Under the pieces are notes generated by a model, which worked only from the letters and a program-made list of their open reading frames with translations, was not told the origin of the DNA and searched no databases. Positions 17,702 through 25,213 of a stretch of 64,000 nt of DNA are shown piece after piece. Position 1 is the stretch's first letter. Each line of letters opens with the position of its first letter. Both the position numbers and the translations under genes were made by a program. The DNA comes from Lentibacillus jeotgali (GTDB taxonomy: Bacteria > Bacillota > Bacilli > Bacillales > Amphibacillaceae), in the NCBI RefSeq assembly GCF_000224785.1, contig NZ_AGAV01000003.1, positions 340,177-404,176 on the forward strand. Direction: 5' to 3'.

Positions 17702-18826
17702 GTGAGTAATCAAATGTTTCGGAGTACATGGGCTGAAGTGGACCTTGAAGCGATTAGCCACAACATTAATGAAATGCGAAACAGACTGCCAGGTCGCTGT
17801 GGGATTATAGCGGTAGTTAAGGCCGATGCATACGGCCATGGTGCAGTGGAAGTTGCTAAAAAAGCACTGTCGTCGGGTGCGAAGATGCTTGCGGTAGCAT
17901 TGCTGGAAGAAGCGTTGATATTGCGTGAAGCCAATATGACAGTACCGATTTTGGTATTCGGAAGGGTGTTGCCTGAGGACGTCCCGACTGCAGTAAACCA
18001 TGACATTACGCTAACATGTTTTCAAAAAGAATGGATTCGTGATGTGAACAGACTGTCACTTCCGTCCCCGGTGAAAGTACATATGAAATGGGACACTGGC
18101 ATGGGGCGAGTAGGTTTGCGGACAGAAGAGGAATTGAAGGATGTTACCGAAGAAATTCGCAGCTGCTCAAGGGTTCAATTGACCGGCGTTTACACACATT
18201 TTGCCACGGCTGATGCTGCTGGGTTTGATTATTTTGAAATGCAGCACACCCGATTCAAGCAATTTCTTAGTACGTTTGAATCCATCTGGCAGGAACCCGT
18301 GACAGTTCACATCGGCAATAGTGCCGCCTCGATACGCTTCCCTGAACGGATGTATCATTATATACGGTTTGGCATATCGATGTATGGTTTGTACCCCTCA
18401 GATGTCCTAAAAGATGAATATGAGGTTGATCTGGAGCCGGCCTTTTCCTTGCACAGCAGGCTTGTTCATGTAAAAAAAATGGACCCGGGCGAGTCCATCA
18501 GCTACGGTGCCACTTATACAACGACAGAAGAAGAATACATCGGTACGATACCGATTGGTTATGCTGATGGCTGGATCCGAAAACTACAGGGAATGGACGT
18601 TCTGGTGGATGGAAAAAGAATGCCGATTGTCGGTCGTATAACGATGGATCAGTCGATGATAAAACTTGATAAGGCATATCCTGTCGGAACAAAGGTAACA
18701 TTAATAGGAAAACAGGGTAATGACGAAATTGAAACCGATGAAATCGCAGAAAAATTAGAGACAATCAATTATGAAATACCGTGCATGATATCTGAACGTG
18801 TTCCAAGGATTTATAAAACGGATTGA
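17702..18826 (+). CDS. alr: Alanine racemase
   Basis: The 374-residue PLP enzyme makes D-alanine for peptidoglycan. The PLP lysine lies in VVKADAYGHG (K40) and the second catalytic residue, Tyr, in ISYGATYTT. HFATAD and GNSAASIRFP are also typical. The GTG start at 17702 follows AAAGAGGGG; a longer frame crosses the terminator and is rejected. It lies directly upstream of ndoAI-ndoA, as in B. subtilis. Confidence 0.97.
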   Translation: MSNQMFRSTWAEVDLEAISHNINEMRNRLPGRCGIIAVVKADAYGHGAVEVAKKALSSGAKMLAVALLEEALILREANMTVPILVFGRVLPEDVPTAVNHDITLTCFQKEWIRDVNRLSLPSPVKVHMKWDTGMGRVGLRTEEELKDVTEEIRSCSRVQLTGVYTHFATADAAGFDYFEMQHTRFKQFLSTFESIWQEPVTVHIGNSAASIRFPERMYHYIRFGISMYGLYPSDVLKDEYEVDLEPAFSLHSRLVHVKKMDPGESISYGATYTTTEEEYIGTIPIGYADGWIRKLQGMDVLVDGKRMPIVGRITMDQSMIKLDKAYPVGTKVTLIGKQGNDEIETDEIAEKLETINYEIPCMISERVPRIYKTD

Positions 18827-19131
18827 AGCGTTGCCCGCTGAAAGCGTCAAGCGATATCAAACAGCATTTTAATAAACAGCCCTGTCAAAATTTGCGGGCA
18901 TAATAGCGTTCTGAAACAATATGATAATAACAGGAGCCGATTCAGCACGTTTCATGTGTACAGGATAATTCAGCAGTATATACTAGCTTGTAATCAGGTA
19001 AAATATGCCTGTAAGAAAACAGGTACTCCAAAAAATAATTCCGAGAAGCCTTTGCAAACCATTCAATACAATGATATTATTGAAAAAGAATTCAATAAGG
19101 ATCGTCTTACAAGTTTCGGAGGTGTATGGTT
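18827..19131 (+). other. Gene-free gap before ndoAI
   Basis: Just over 300 bp separate alr from the antitoxin gene. I see no ORF with a ribosome binding site, no clear terminator and no convincing SigA promoter, only AT-rich stretches and short CAGG/CCTG inverted repeats near 18990-19015. Confidence 0.4.
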
Positions 19132-19419
19132 TTGTCAGAGGGCTCACAGGAAATTTCAGTAAGATTACCACAGAACCTGCTAAACGAGGTGGATGGACTA
19201 ATGAAGTATGAAAATAGTGATTTAAGTGATTTCATCTGTCAAGCAACGAGAAATTATCTGGAGCATAAAAAAGAGGAGCATGTCCAGTATTTTCGTGAAT
19301 CGATGCAGCAAGGGTATATGGAGATGGCTAATATTAATCTGACAATCGCTTCAGAAGCTTTTCAGGCCGAAGAAGAAGCTGAGAAAAACAACTTGCAGCG
19401 CACAGTGATCGGGGTGTAA
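19132..19419 (+). CDS. ndoAI: EndoAI/MazE antitoxin
   Basis: The 95-residue protein has an N-terminal ribbon-helix-helix fold ([17 protein letters not shown]) and a C-terminal segment with [19 protein letters not shown] that would wrap the EndoA toxin. TTG at 19132 gives MSEGSQE, matching the B. subtilis start, and has CGGAGGTG seven bases upstream; the in-frame ATG at 19126 is too close to that site. It is five bases from ndoA and likely autoregulated with it. Confidence 0.93.
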   Translation: MSEGSQEISVRLPQNLLNEVDGLMKYENSDLSDFICQATRNYLEHKKEEHVQYFRESMQQGYMEMANINLTIASEAFQAEEEAEKNNLQRTVIGV

Positions 19420-19424
19420 GGCAC

Positions 19425-19784
19425 TTGATCGTTCAGAGAGGCGAAGTTTATTTCGCCGACTTATCCCCTGTTGTGGGGTCAGAACAAGGCGGGATACGCC
19501 CGGTACTGATTCTGCAAAATGATATCGGTAACCGCTTCAGCCCAACGGTTATTGTTGCTGCTATCACTGCTCAGATTCAGAAGGCCAAGCTCCCGACACA
19601 TGTGGAGATAAACGCGAAACGGTACGGATTTGACCGTAACTCGGTTATATTGCTGGAACAGATCAGAACGTTGGATAAGCAGCGGTTGACCGATAAAATC
19701 ACAAAGCTGGATAAGCATATGATGGAAAAGATTGATAAAGCATTGGAAATCAGTCTTGGACTAAAAGAAATGTATGATCAATAG
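19425..19784 (+). CDS. ndoA: EndoA/MazF mRNA interferase toxin
   Basis: The product is 119 residues and nearly identical in motifs to B. subtilis EndoA, which cuts mRNA at UACAU. Conserved pieces are [28 protein letters not shown] and [18 protein letters not shown], with the catalytic Arg in the RPV segment and Thr in AAIT. The TTG start follows GGGGTG and TAAGG. It directly precedes the sigB locus, a conserved arrangement. Confidence 0.96.
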   Translation: MIVQRGEVYFADLSPVVGSEQGGIRPVLILQNDIGNRFSPTVIVAAITAQIQKAKLPTHVEINAKRYGFDRNSVILLEQIRTLDKQRLTDKITKLDKHMMEKIDKALEISLGLKEMYDQ

Positions 19785-19785
19785 G

Positions 19786-19824
19786 GTGTCCCTTTTTTCT
19801 AATCGAAGGAAGGGATGCTTTTTT
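19786..19824 (+). terminator. Rho-independent terminator after ndoA
   Basis: GTGTCCCTT (19786-19794) pairs, with two G-U pairs, with AAGGGATGC (19810-19818), then TTTTTT. Confidence 0.65.
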
Positions 19825-19835
19825 GTGTAAACTAA

Positions 19836-19852
19836 ATGAAGTTTCACTTCAT
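19836..19852. promoter_or_regulatory. Palindrome upstream of rsbR
   Basis: ATGAAGT-ttc-ACTTCAT is a perfect 7-bp-arm palindrome just upstream of a TTGACT element (from 19859) that probably belongs to the rsbR promoter. It is a candidate operator; no regulator is identified. Confidence 0.4.
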
Positions 19853-19958
19853 CGATTTTTGACTTATTTTGTGGTAAAATAAAAAATTAGCATGGGAGAG
19901 TAGAATATAATTTTCGAAAAACTGTTTATGGTTCGTGGATAAATAGTGGGAGGATAAT

Positions 19959-20828
19959 ATGGATAGTAAGTTCGGAAAGATTCTATTGGATAACAGCGAT
20001 GTTATCATTCAGAAATGGATCGATGAGATTGAGATGCTGAATGGTTTTAATTACTCCGATAGTGTATCTGACGAATTGTTGGAAAGCACTAACCGAGAAT
20101 TTGTTAATATAATTTTCAGCAGTATTAAAGATGAAGGCGACACAAAGCGGCTGAAGGAGTTTTCCGAGAAGCTGATAAACCTTGGATGGAAAGTGAGTTA
20201 CATAACGGATGGCCTGCAGGTGTTCAGACGGGTAAGCATTGACTTTATTCTGCAGCAATCTGACCAAATTGATACCAGTTATATTTCCGACCTGCTGCAG
20301 AGTGTCGATGAATGGATTGAACCGCTGATCAGACAGCTGGTCAATGAGTTCTCGGGGAACTGGGAAAACATCCTGTCCCTGCAGCGCGTGGCACTTCAGG
20401 AGTTATCCGCCCCGCTTATTCCGGTGATGGACAATATCACTGTTATGCCATTGGTGGGAACAATTGATACGGAACGTGCCAAATTAATTATGGAAAATCT
20501 GCTCGAAGGCGTTATGAACCATAATTCTGAGGTTGTTTTAATTGATATAACCGGTGTCCCGGTTGTAGACACGATGGTTGCCCATCATATTATCCAGGCA
20601 GCTGAAGCGGTCCGTCTTGTAGGGTCAACGTGTATCCTCGTAGGTATACGCCCTGAAATAGCCCAGACAATCGTTAATCTTGGCATTGATTTGAGTAAAT
20701 TCCCGACCAAAAGCTCGTTGAGAAAAGGATTTATCAAAGCTCTTGAACTGACCGACCGTAAAATTATCAGTACGGAAGAGAAGGACACTTCGATTGAACA
20801 AATGATTGAATCACTTGGCAGGGAGTGA
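19959..20828 (+). CDS. rsbRA: RsbR-type stressosome protein
   Basis: The 289-residue protein has an N-terminal non-haem globin-like sensor domain (about 1-135) and a C-terminal STAS domain (about 155-270) with [17 protein letters not shown], whose Thr corresponds to a phosphorylation site of RsbRA, and SSTCILVG-like [16 protein letters not shown]. It co-assembles with RsbS into the stressosome that holds RsbT. It is first gene of the rsb-sigB operon; the ATG follows GGGAGG. Confidence 0.93.
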   Translation: MDSKFGKILLDNSDVIIQKWIDEIEMLNGFNYSDSVSDELLESTNREFVNIIFSSIKDEGDTKRLKEFSEKLINLGWKVSYITDGLQVFRRVSIDFILQQSDQIDTSYISDLLQSVDEWIEPLIRQLVNEFSGNWENILSLQRVALQELSAPLIPVMDNITVMPLVGTIDTERAKLIMENLLEGVMNHNSEVVLIDITGVPVVDTMVAHHIIQAAEAVRLVGSTCILVGIRPEIAQTIVNLGIDLSKFPTKSSLRKGFIKALELTDRKIISTEEKDTSIEQMIESLGRE

Positions 20829-20832
20829 TAAC

Positions 20833-21189
20833 ATGCGGATACCTATTTTAAAACTTCACGATTATTTGCTTATTTCGATTCAGACAGAGATTGATGATAA
20901 CACGGCTATACAGTTTCAGGAGGACCTGTTGGGCAAAATACATCAAACAGGCTCAACAGGCGTTGTTATTGACTTGACCTCGGTGGAGATCATTGATTCT
21001 TTTATTGCAAAAGTTTTGGGTGATGTCGTAACAATGTCAGACCTGATGGGGGCTAAAGTTGTTTTGACCGGAATTCAGCCCGCAGTTGCCGTCACACTGA
21101 TTGACCTGGGTGTACATTTGAAGGATGTGCCAACTGCATTAAACTTGGAACAAGGACTGATTAAATTACACCAGGAATTGGGGGACTAA
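20833..21189 (+). CDS. rsbS: RsbS stressosome STAS protein
   Basis: The 118-residue single STAS domain has the conserved phospho-acceptor Ser in [12 protein letters not shown], the target of RsbT kinase. ATG at 20833 follows GCAGGGAG and lies four bases past the rsbR stop; a longer frame overlapping rsbR is rejected. It forms the stressosome core with RsbR. Confidence 0.95.
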   Translation: MRIPILKLHDYLLISIQTEIDDNTAIQFQEDLLGKIHQTGSTGVVIDLTSVEIIDSFIAKVLGDVVTMSDLMGAKVVLTGIQPAVAVTLIDLGVHLKDVPTALNLEQGLIKLHQELGD

Positions 21190-21191
21190 GT

Positions 21192-21593
21192 ATGGCTCCC
21201 AAATTTTGTGTAGACATTAAACAAGAGTGGGATATTGTTAAAGCGCGTCAGCTTGGAAGAGACCGGGCGCGTGAAATCGGGTTTGGCACAGTGGACCAGG
21301 CCCGTCTTGCCACTGCTATATCAGAGCTTGCCCGTAATATATATTTATATGCAGACAGCGGGAAGATATGTTTTGAGATTACGGATGAAACGGACCGTAA
21401 GGGAATATGTGTCATATCGCTCGATACCGGTCCCGGAATACAAAATATTAGCCGGGTGATGGAGGATGGGTATTCCACATCCGGTGGTCTTGGAGCAGGA
21501 CTCCCGGGTGTGAAACGTCTGGTTGATCAATTTGATATTCAATCAGAAGAAGAGAAAGGGACTGAAATCAGGGTGATAAAATGGCTAAGATAA
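21192..21593 (+). CDS. rsbT: RsbT serine kinase / switch protein
   Basis: The 133-residue GHKL-type kinase has the N-box SELARNIYLYA, G1 SLDTGPGI and G2 GGLGAGLPGVKRL. On stress it phosphorylates RsbS and RsbR, leaves the stressosome and activates RsbU. The ATG follows GGGGG two bases past rsbS. Confidence 0.96.
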   Translation: MAPKFCVDIKQEWDIVKARQLGRDRAREIGFGTVDQARLATAISELARNIYLYADSGKICFEITDETDRKGICVISLDTGPGIQNISRVMEDGYSTSGGLGAGLPGVKRLVDQFDIQSEEEKGTEIRVIKWLR

Positions 21594-21777
21594 ACAGAAT
21601 CGGACATTGACGGGCAGTTTTCCCCCGCTCACCTTATCTTTTTCCTGACGTTTTTAAAGAAGGGGGGTTCTACTGCTCGTGAAGGCAGGATAAAATAGAA
21701 AAGAAATTGTCAGCAAAATGGGGGAACGTATGTTGGCGCTCACTTCTTTTGCTGTTTATCTTTAGGGGGCGAGTTGA
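21594..21777 (+). other. Intergenic insertion between rsbT and rsbU
   Basis: The 184-bp gap is much longer than the tight rsbT-rsbU spacing I recall for B. subtilis. It holds a possible 11-codon ORF (ATG at 21731, stop TAG just before the rsbU binding site GGGGGCG) and a GATAAAAT hexamer-like stretch near 21690. No terminator is evident. Confidence 0.4.
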
Positions 21778-22788
21778 ATGGAAACGCTGAATACAGAGAT
21801 CCACAATTACCGCAATCTACTAAAACACTACATTCAAATACGAGATGAACAATCACTCTACGGTGCTGAACAACTCAGCAAAGCGTTTATAAAAGACAAT
21901 GTTCCGCCTGAAGAGATTATTAACCTTCATATCCGGGCAATGGCAGAGTTATACCCGGATTCACCGGATCATTTTCAGGATTCCATGAATTTCTTGCTGG
22001 AAGTGATGATTTCTTACGGAATTGCTCACCAGGAATACCGTTCCTTAAGGGAGGAACAATCGGAGCTGAAATCAGAAATTGCCGTAGCGGCAAACATGCA
22101 GGATACCCTTCTGACAACGACGAAACCTGAAGTCGACGGTTTGGATATAGGTGTTGTCAGTGTCCCGGCACACCAAATGAGCGGTGATTATTACCATTTT
22201 CTTAAGGGCGAAGATGATTCACTGGGAATAGCTGTGGCTGATGTCATTGGTAAGGGGATACCCGCAGCATTATGCATGTCAATGATTAAATACTCCATGG
22301 ACAGCCTTCCTGAAGCAACTATGAGCCCTAAAACAATATTGAAAAACTTAAATCGGGTCGTTGAACGAAACGTCGACTCCAGTATGTTTATTACCATGTT
22401 TTATGCGCAATTTCTTCCGTATGAAAATAAATTGTGGTATGCGTCTGCCGGCCATGAGCCTGGTTTTCATTACGATGCCGCAACGAAAACATTTGAGGAA
22501 ATAAAAGCAAAGGGACTGGTACTTGGTGTAACCCCTGATACTGATTATCGGGAATATGAGCGCACGATTGATAAAGGTGATATGGTCATCTTGCTGACGG
22601 ACGGTGTGACGGAATGCAGACAAGGCGACCGTTTTATAGAAACAGATGAAGTATTGGGAGTCATTAAACAATACGCCGATTTACCGGCCCAGGAAATGGT
22701 AAATAAAGTGTATAAACATTTTGAACGGATGCAGAACTTTCAGTTACGTGATGACTTTACACTGATTGTTTTGCGAAAAGAGGTTTAA
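21778..22788 (+). CDS. rsbU: RsbU PP2C phosphatase
   Basis: The 336-residue phosphatase dephosphorylates RsbV-P. The N-terminal RsbT-binding helical domain spans about 1-85. The PPM phosphatase domain (about 110-335) has metal-binding motifs SGDYYHF, AVADVIGKGIPAALCMS, ASAGHEPG and LTDGVTECR...DDFTL. The ATG follows AGGGGGCGAG. Its stop codon is overlapped by the SigB promoter for rsbV. Confidence 0.96.
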   Translation: METLNTEIHNYRNLLKHYIQIRDEQSLYGAEQLSKAFIKDNVPPEEIINLHIRAMAELYPDSPDHFQDSMNFLLEVMISYGIAHQEYRSLREEQSELKSEIAVAANMQDTLLTTTKPEVDGLDIGVVSVPAHQMSGDYYHFLKGEDDSLGIAVADVIGKGIPAALCMSMIKYSMDSLPEATMSPKTILKNLNRVVERNVDSSMFITMFYAQFLPYENKLWYASAGHEPGFHYDAATKTFEEIKAKGLVLGVTPDTDYREYERTIDKGDMVILLTDGVTECRQGDRFIETDEVLGVIKQYADLPAQEMVNKVYKHFERMQNFQLRDDFTLIVLRKEV

Positions 22789-22808
22789 CCGTTATTTATT
22801 TTGGGAAT
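22783..22808 (+). promoter_or_regulatory. SigB-dependent promoter of rsbV-rsbW-sigB-rsbX
   Basis: GTTTAA (22783-22788) and GGGAAT (22803-22808) are spaced by 14 bp, an excellent SigB promoter match. The -35 covers the rsbU stop. The location is equivalent to the autoregulatory SigB promoter of the B. subtilis operon. Confidence 0.92.
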
Positions 22809-22867
22809 TGGACAATAATACGTATAGAAAATCACACGGCGGAAAAGCGCTGTATAGGAGGATATAG

Positions 22868-23200
22868 ATGAATTTGAACATTGATGTTGCAGAAGGGAAC
22901 GAGAAATCTGTTGTAAAACTTTCAGGTGAAATTGATGCCTATACCGCGCCGAAGCTGAAAGAAAATTTATTGCCGCTGACAAAAAAAGAAGGGCATCAGA
23001 CAGAAATTAATATGGAAGATGTACACTATATGGACAGTACGGGCCTGGGGATATTTATCAGTGCGTTAAAGTCAACGAATGAAAACGACAGTGATATGCG
23101 TTTGGTTGATTTGCAGGATCGCGTTTTACGATTATTCCGGATCACAGGCCTTGATGAATTAATCACGATTGATACTGCAATTCGAGGTGGAAATGAATAA
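22868..23200 (+). CDS. rsbV: RsbV anti-anti-sigma factor
   Basis: The 110-residue STAS protein has its phospho-serine S57 in YMDSTGLGIFISALK. Unphosphorylated RsbV binds RsbW and frees SigB. The ATG follows AGGAGG; the last base overlaps the rsbW start. Confidence 0.97.
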   Translation: MNLNIDVAEGNEKSVVKLSGEIDAYTAPKLKENLLPLTKKEGHQTEINMEDVHYMDSTGLGIFISALKSTNENDSDMRLVDLQDRVLRLFRITGLDELITIDTAIRGGNE

Positions 23201-23676
23201 TGGAAAAATTTGATTTTGTGGAAATGAAAGTACCTGCCCAAGCAGAGTATGTTGGTGTTGTACGGCTCAGCGTTTCCGGGATTGCGAACCGGCAGGGTTT
23301 TGCATATGAAGCAATTGAGGATTTGAAGGTAGCTATTTCCGAGGCGATTACAAATGTTGTCGATCACGCCTATTATCAAGAGGACAACGGCGAAGTAACA
23401 ATCGGGTTTGGTGTGTATGATGACCGACTGGAGGTTATGGTATCCGATCACGGAGACAGTTTTGATCTCAGTGAAATAAAGGAGGGGATCGGACCTTACG
23501 AGGGTACAGAGTCTGTCGAAAATTTGTCCGAGGGCGGCTTTGGCCTTTTCCTGATTGATGCATTAATGGATAAAGTAGAAATTAATAACAATCATGGTGT
23601 TGTCGTTCTAATGACGAAGTACCTTCATAAAGCAGAGGTGGGTCTTGATGACGACCAAATCTCAACAACCCAATAA
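23200..23676 (+). CDS. rsbW: RsbW anti-sigma factor kinase
   Basis: The 158-residue GHKL kinase has N-box SEAITNVVDHAY, G1 SDHGDSF and G2 GGFGLFLIDALMD. It binds SigB and phosphorylates RsbV. It overlaps rsbV by one base and sigB by 29 bases, supporting coupled translation. Confidence 0.97.
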   Translation: MEKFDFVEMKVPAQAEYVGVVRLSVSGIANRQGFAYEAIEDLKVAISEAITNVVDHAYYQEDNGEVTIGFGVYDDRLEVMVSDHGDSFDLSEIKEGIGPYEGTESVENLSEGGFGLFLIDALMDKVEINNNHGVVVLMTKYLHKAEVGLDDDQISTTQ

Positions 23677-24439
23677 GAATCAGGACGAAATTTATCAATG
23701 CATCGAAGACCTCCAGAAAGACCCGGAAAATGAGGCACTTCAGGAAACGATTGTACTGGCTTACTCGGATCTGGTTGAATCCATCGCCAGAAAGTATTCA
23801 AAAAACAGCAGTATACATGAAGACCTGACCCAAGTGGGCATGATTGGTCTGATTGCTGCTGTAAGACGGTATGATACATCATTTGGCAAATCATTTGAGT
23901 CATTCGCCATACCGACGATTATTGGTGAAATTAAACGGTTCATCCGTGATAAGACTTGGAGTGTCCATGTACCGCGGCGGATTAAGGAATTAGGTCCAAA
24001 AATCAGGAAAGCTGCGGACGAGCTGACGACGGAAAACCAGGATTCGCCGACCGTTCCGGAAATTGCGGATTATTTAAATGTCTCTGAAGAGGAAATACTT
24101 GAAACGATGGAGATGGGTAAAAGCTATAAAGCGCTGTCCGTCGACAGAAAAATTGAAGCCGATTCTGAAGGCAGCACTGTCGCCATTTTGGATTTGGTCG
24201 GCAACAGTGACAGCGGATATGACAATGTCGATCAGCGGATGCTGCTGGAAAAAATACTTCCTGTCCTGTCCGAGCGCGAACAGGAAATTTTGCGTTGCAC
24301 TTATTTTGAACACATGAGCCAAAAAGAAACTGGGGAAAGGCTCGGGATTTCGCAGATGCATGTTTCAAGATTGCAGCGCCGTTCACTTCGAAAACTCCGC
24401 GAGGCACTCCAGAATGAAAGTACGGAGATTCTCGATTGA
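23648..24439 (+). CDS. sigB: RNA polymerase sigma factor SigB
   Basis: The 263-residue general-stress sigma factor has region 2 with DLTQVGMIGLIAAVRRYD and FESFAIPTIIGEIKRFIRD, region 3 VPRRIKELGPKIRKA and region 4 LSEREQEILRCTYFEHMSQ. ATG at 23648 follows GAGGTGGG; a TTG three bases earlier is closer to the site and less likely. It recognises GTTTAA-GGGWAT promoters such as the one at 22783. Confidence 0.97.
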   Translation: MTTKSQQPNKNQDEIYQCIEDLQKDPENEALQETIVLAYSDLVESIARKYSKNSSIHEDLTQVGMIGLIAAVRRYDTSFGKSFESFAIPTIIGEIKRFIRDKTWSVHVPRRIKELGPKIRKAADELTTENQDSPTVPEIADYLNVSEEEILETMEMGKSYKALSVDRKIEADSEGSTVAILDLVGNSDSGYDNVDQRMLLEKILPVLSEREQEILRCTYFEHMSQKETGERLGISQMHVSRLQRRSLRKLREALQNESTEILD

Positions 24440-25035
24440 GGGAACACAATAAAGTAGAAACAGCTGTCTTCCAGAAGGCAAAAAAGAATCGGTATTATTG
24501 CGGTGACAGCTATTTCTACACAGAAACTGAAAATGAATATATTTGTGCTCTTGCGGATGGATTGGGCAGCGGCGAATTAGCAAAAGAGTCTTCTGAGGTT
24601 GTGATCGGTGTTATAAAGGATAACATTGATGCAACTGTTGAGCAGCTGATCAAAGAATGCAATCAGAAACTGTCAGGAAAGCGCGGAGCAGTCATTGGTA
24701 TTTTGAGAATCGACTTCCGGGCGCATCAATATACATTTTCGTCGATTGGAAATATCGGTGTTTTAGCCATTAATGAGAATGGACGGAAGAAGCGTAACAT
24801 TCCAAATACCGGTTATCTGGCCGGTTATCACAGACCATTTAAGGTTGTGACGGACGGACTTGAGCATGCAGCGCGATTTATTTTATTTTCTGATGGCGTC
24901 ACTGATAAGGATTTATCACAGTGGTTTTTATTGAACAAAGATGTGTATCAGGTTGTTCAGATGTTTGCCGATTATACAGATAGTGTAACAAGAACAGATG
25001 ATACAACATTAATCGCGATAAATTATCAAGGCTAA
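24436..25035 (+). CDS. rsbX: RsbX PP2C phosphatase
   Basis: The 199-residue phosphatase resets the stressosome by dephosphorylating RsbS and RsbR. Metal-binding motifs CALADGLGSGELAKES, LFSDGVTDKDL and RTDDTTLIAI are present. The TTG start overlaps the sigB stop (ATTGA). It is the last gene of the operon and is followed by a terminator. Confidence 0.93.
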   Translation: MREHNKVETAVFQKAKKNRYYCGDSYFYTETENEYICALADGLGSGELAKESSEVVIGVIKDNIDATVEQLIKECNQKLSGKRGAVIGILRIDFRAHQYTFSSIGNIGVLAINENGRKKRNIPNTGYLAGYHRPFKVVTDGLEHAARFILFSDGVTDKDLSQWFLLNKDVYQVVQMFADYTDSVTRTDDTTLIAINYQG

Positions 25036-25069
25036 GATCGGCTTGGAATCGGCCGGTCTTTTTTTCTTT
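25034..25069 (+). terminator. Rho-independent terminator of the sigB operon
   Basis: AAGATCGGC (25034-25042) pairs with GCCGGTCTT (25052-25060), followed by seven T. Confidence 0.85.
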
Positions 25070-25079
25070 TGCGGGCTTT

Positions 25080-25157
25080 TTGGACAGTTACTACTTTCTT
25101 ACTGTATAAGTGCAACTTAGGCTTTCGCCATAAACGCTTGGCGAAAAGCCAAGTTTT
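25080..25157 (+). promoter_or_regulatory. Probable tex promoter and 5' leader hairpin
   Basis: TTGGAC (25080-25085) and TATAAG (25105-25110) form a candidate promoter with a long spacer (about 19 bp). A 14-bp-arm hairpin, CTTAGGCTTTCGCC with GGCGAAAAGCCAAG (25116-25153), starts about where transcription would begin and is followed by TTTT. It could be an RNA-stabilising 5' hairpin or an attenuator. Confidence 0.5.
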
Positions 25158-25213
25158 CTAATAGAATGAAGATGTTACATAAAGGATTGTCAGCTGAACG
25201 AGGAGGAACGAAT

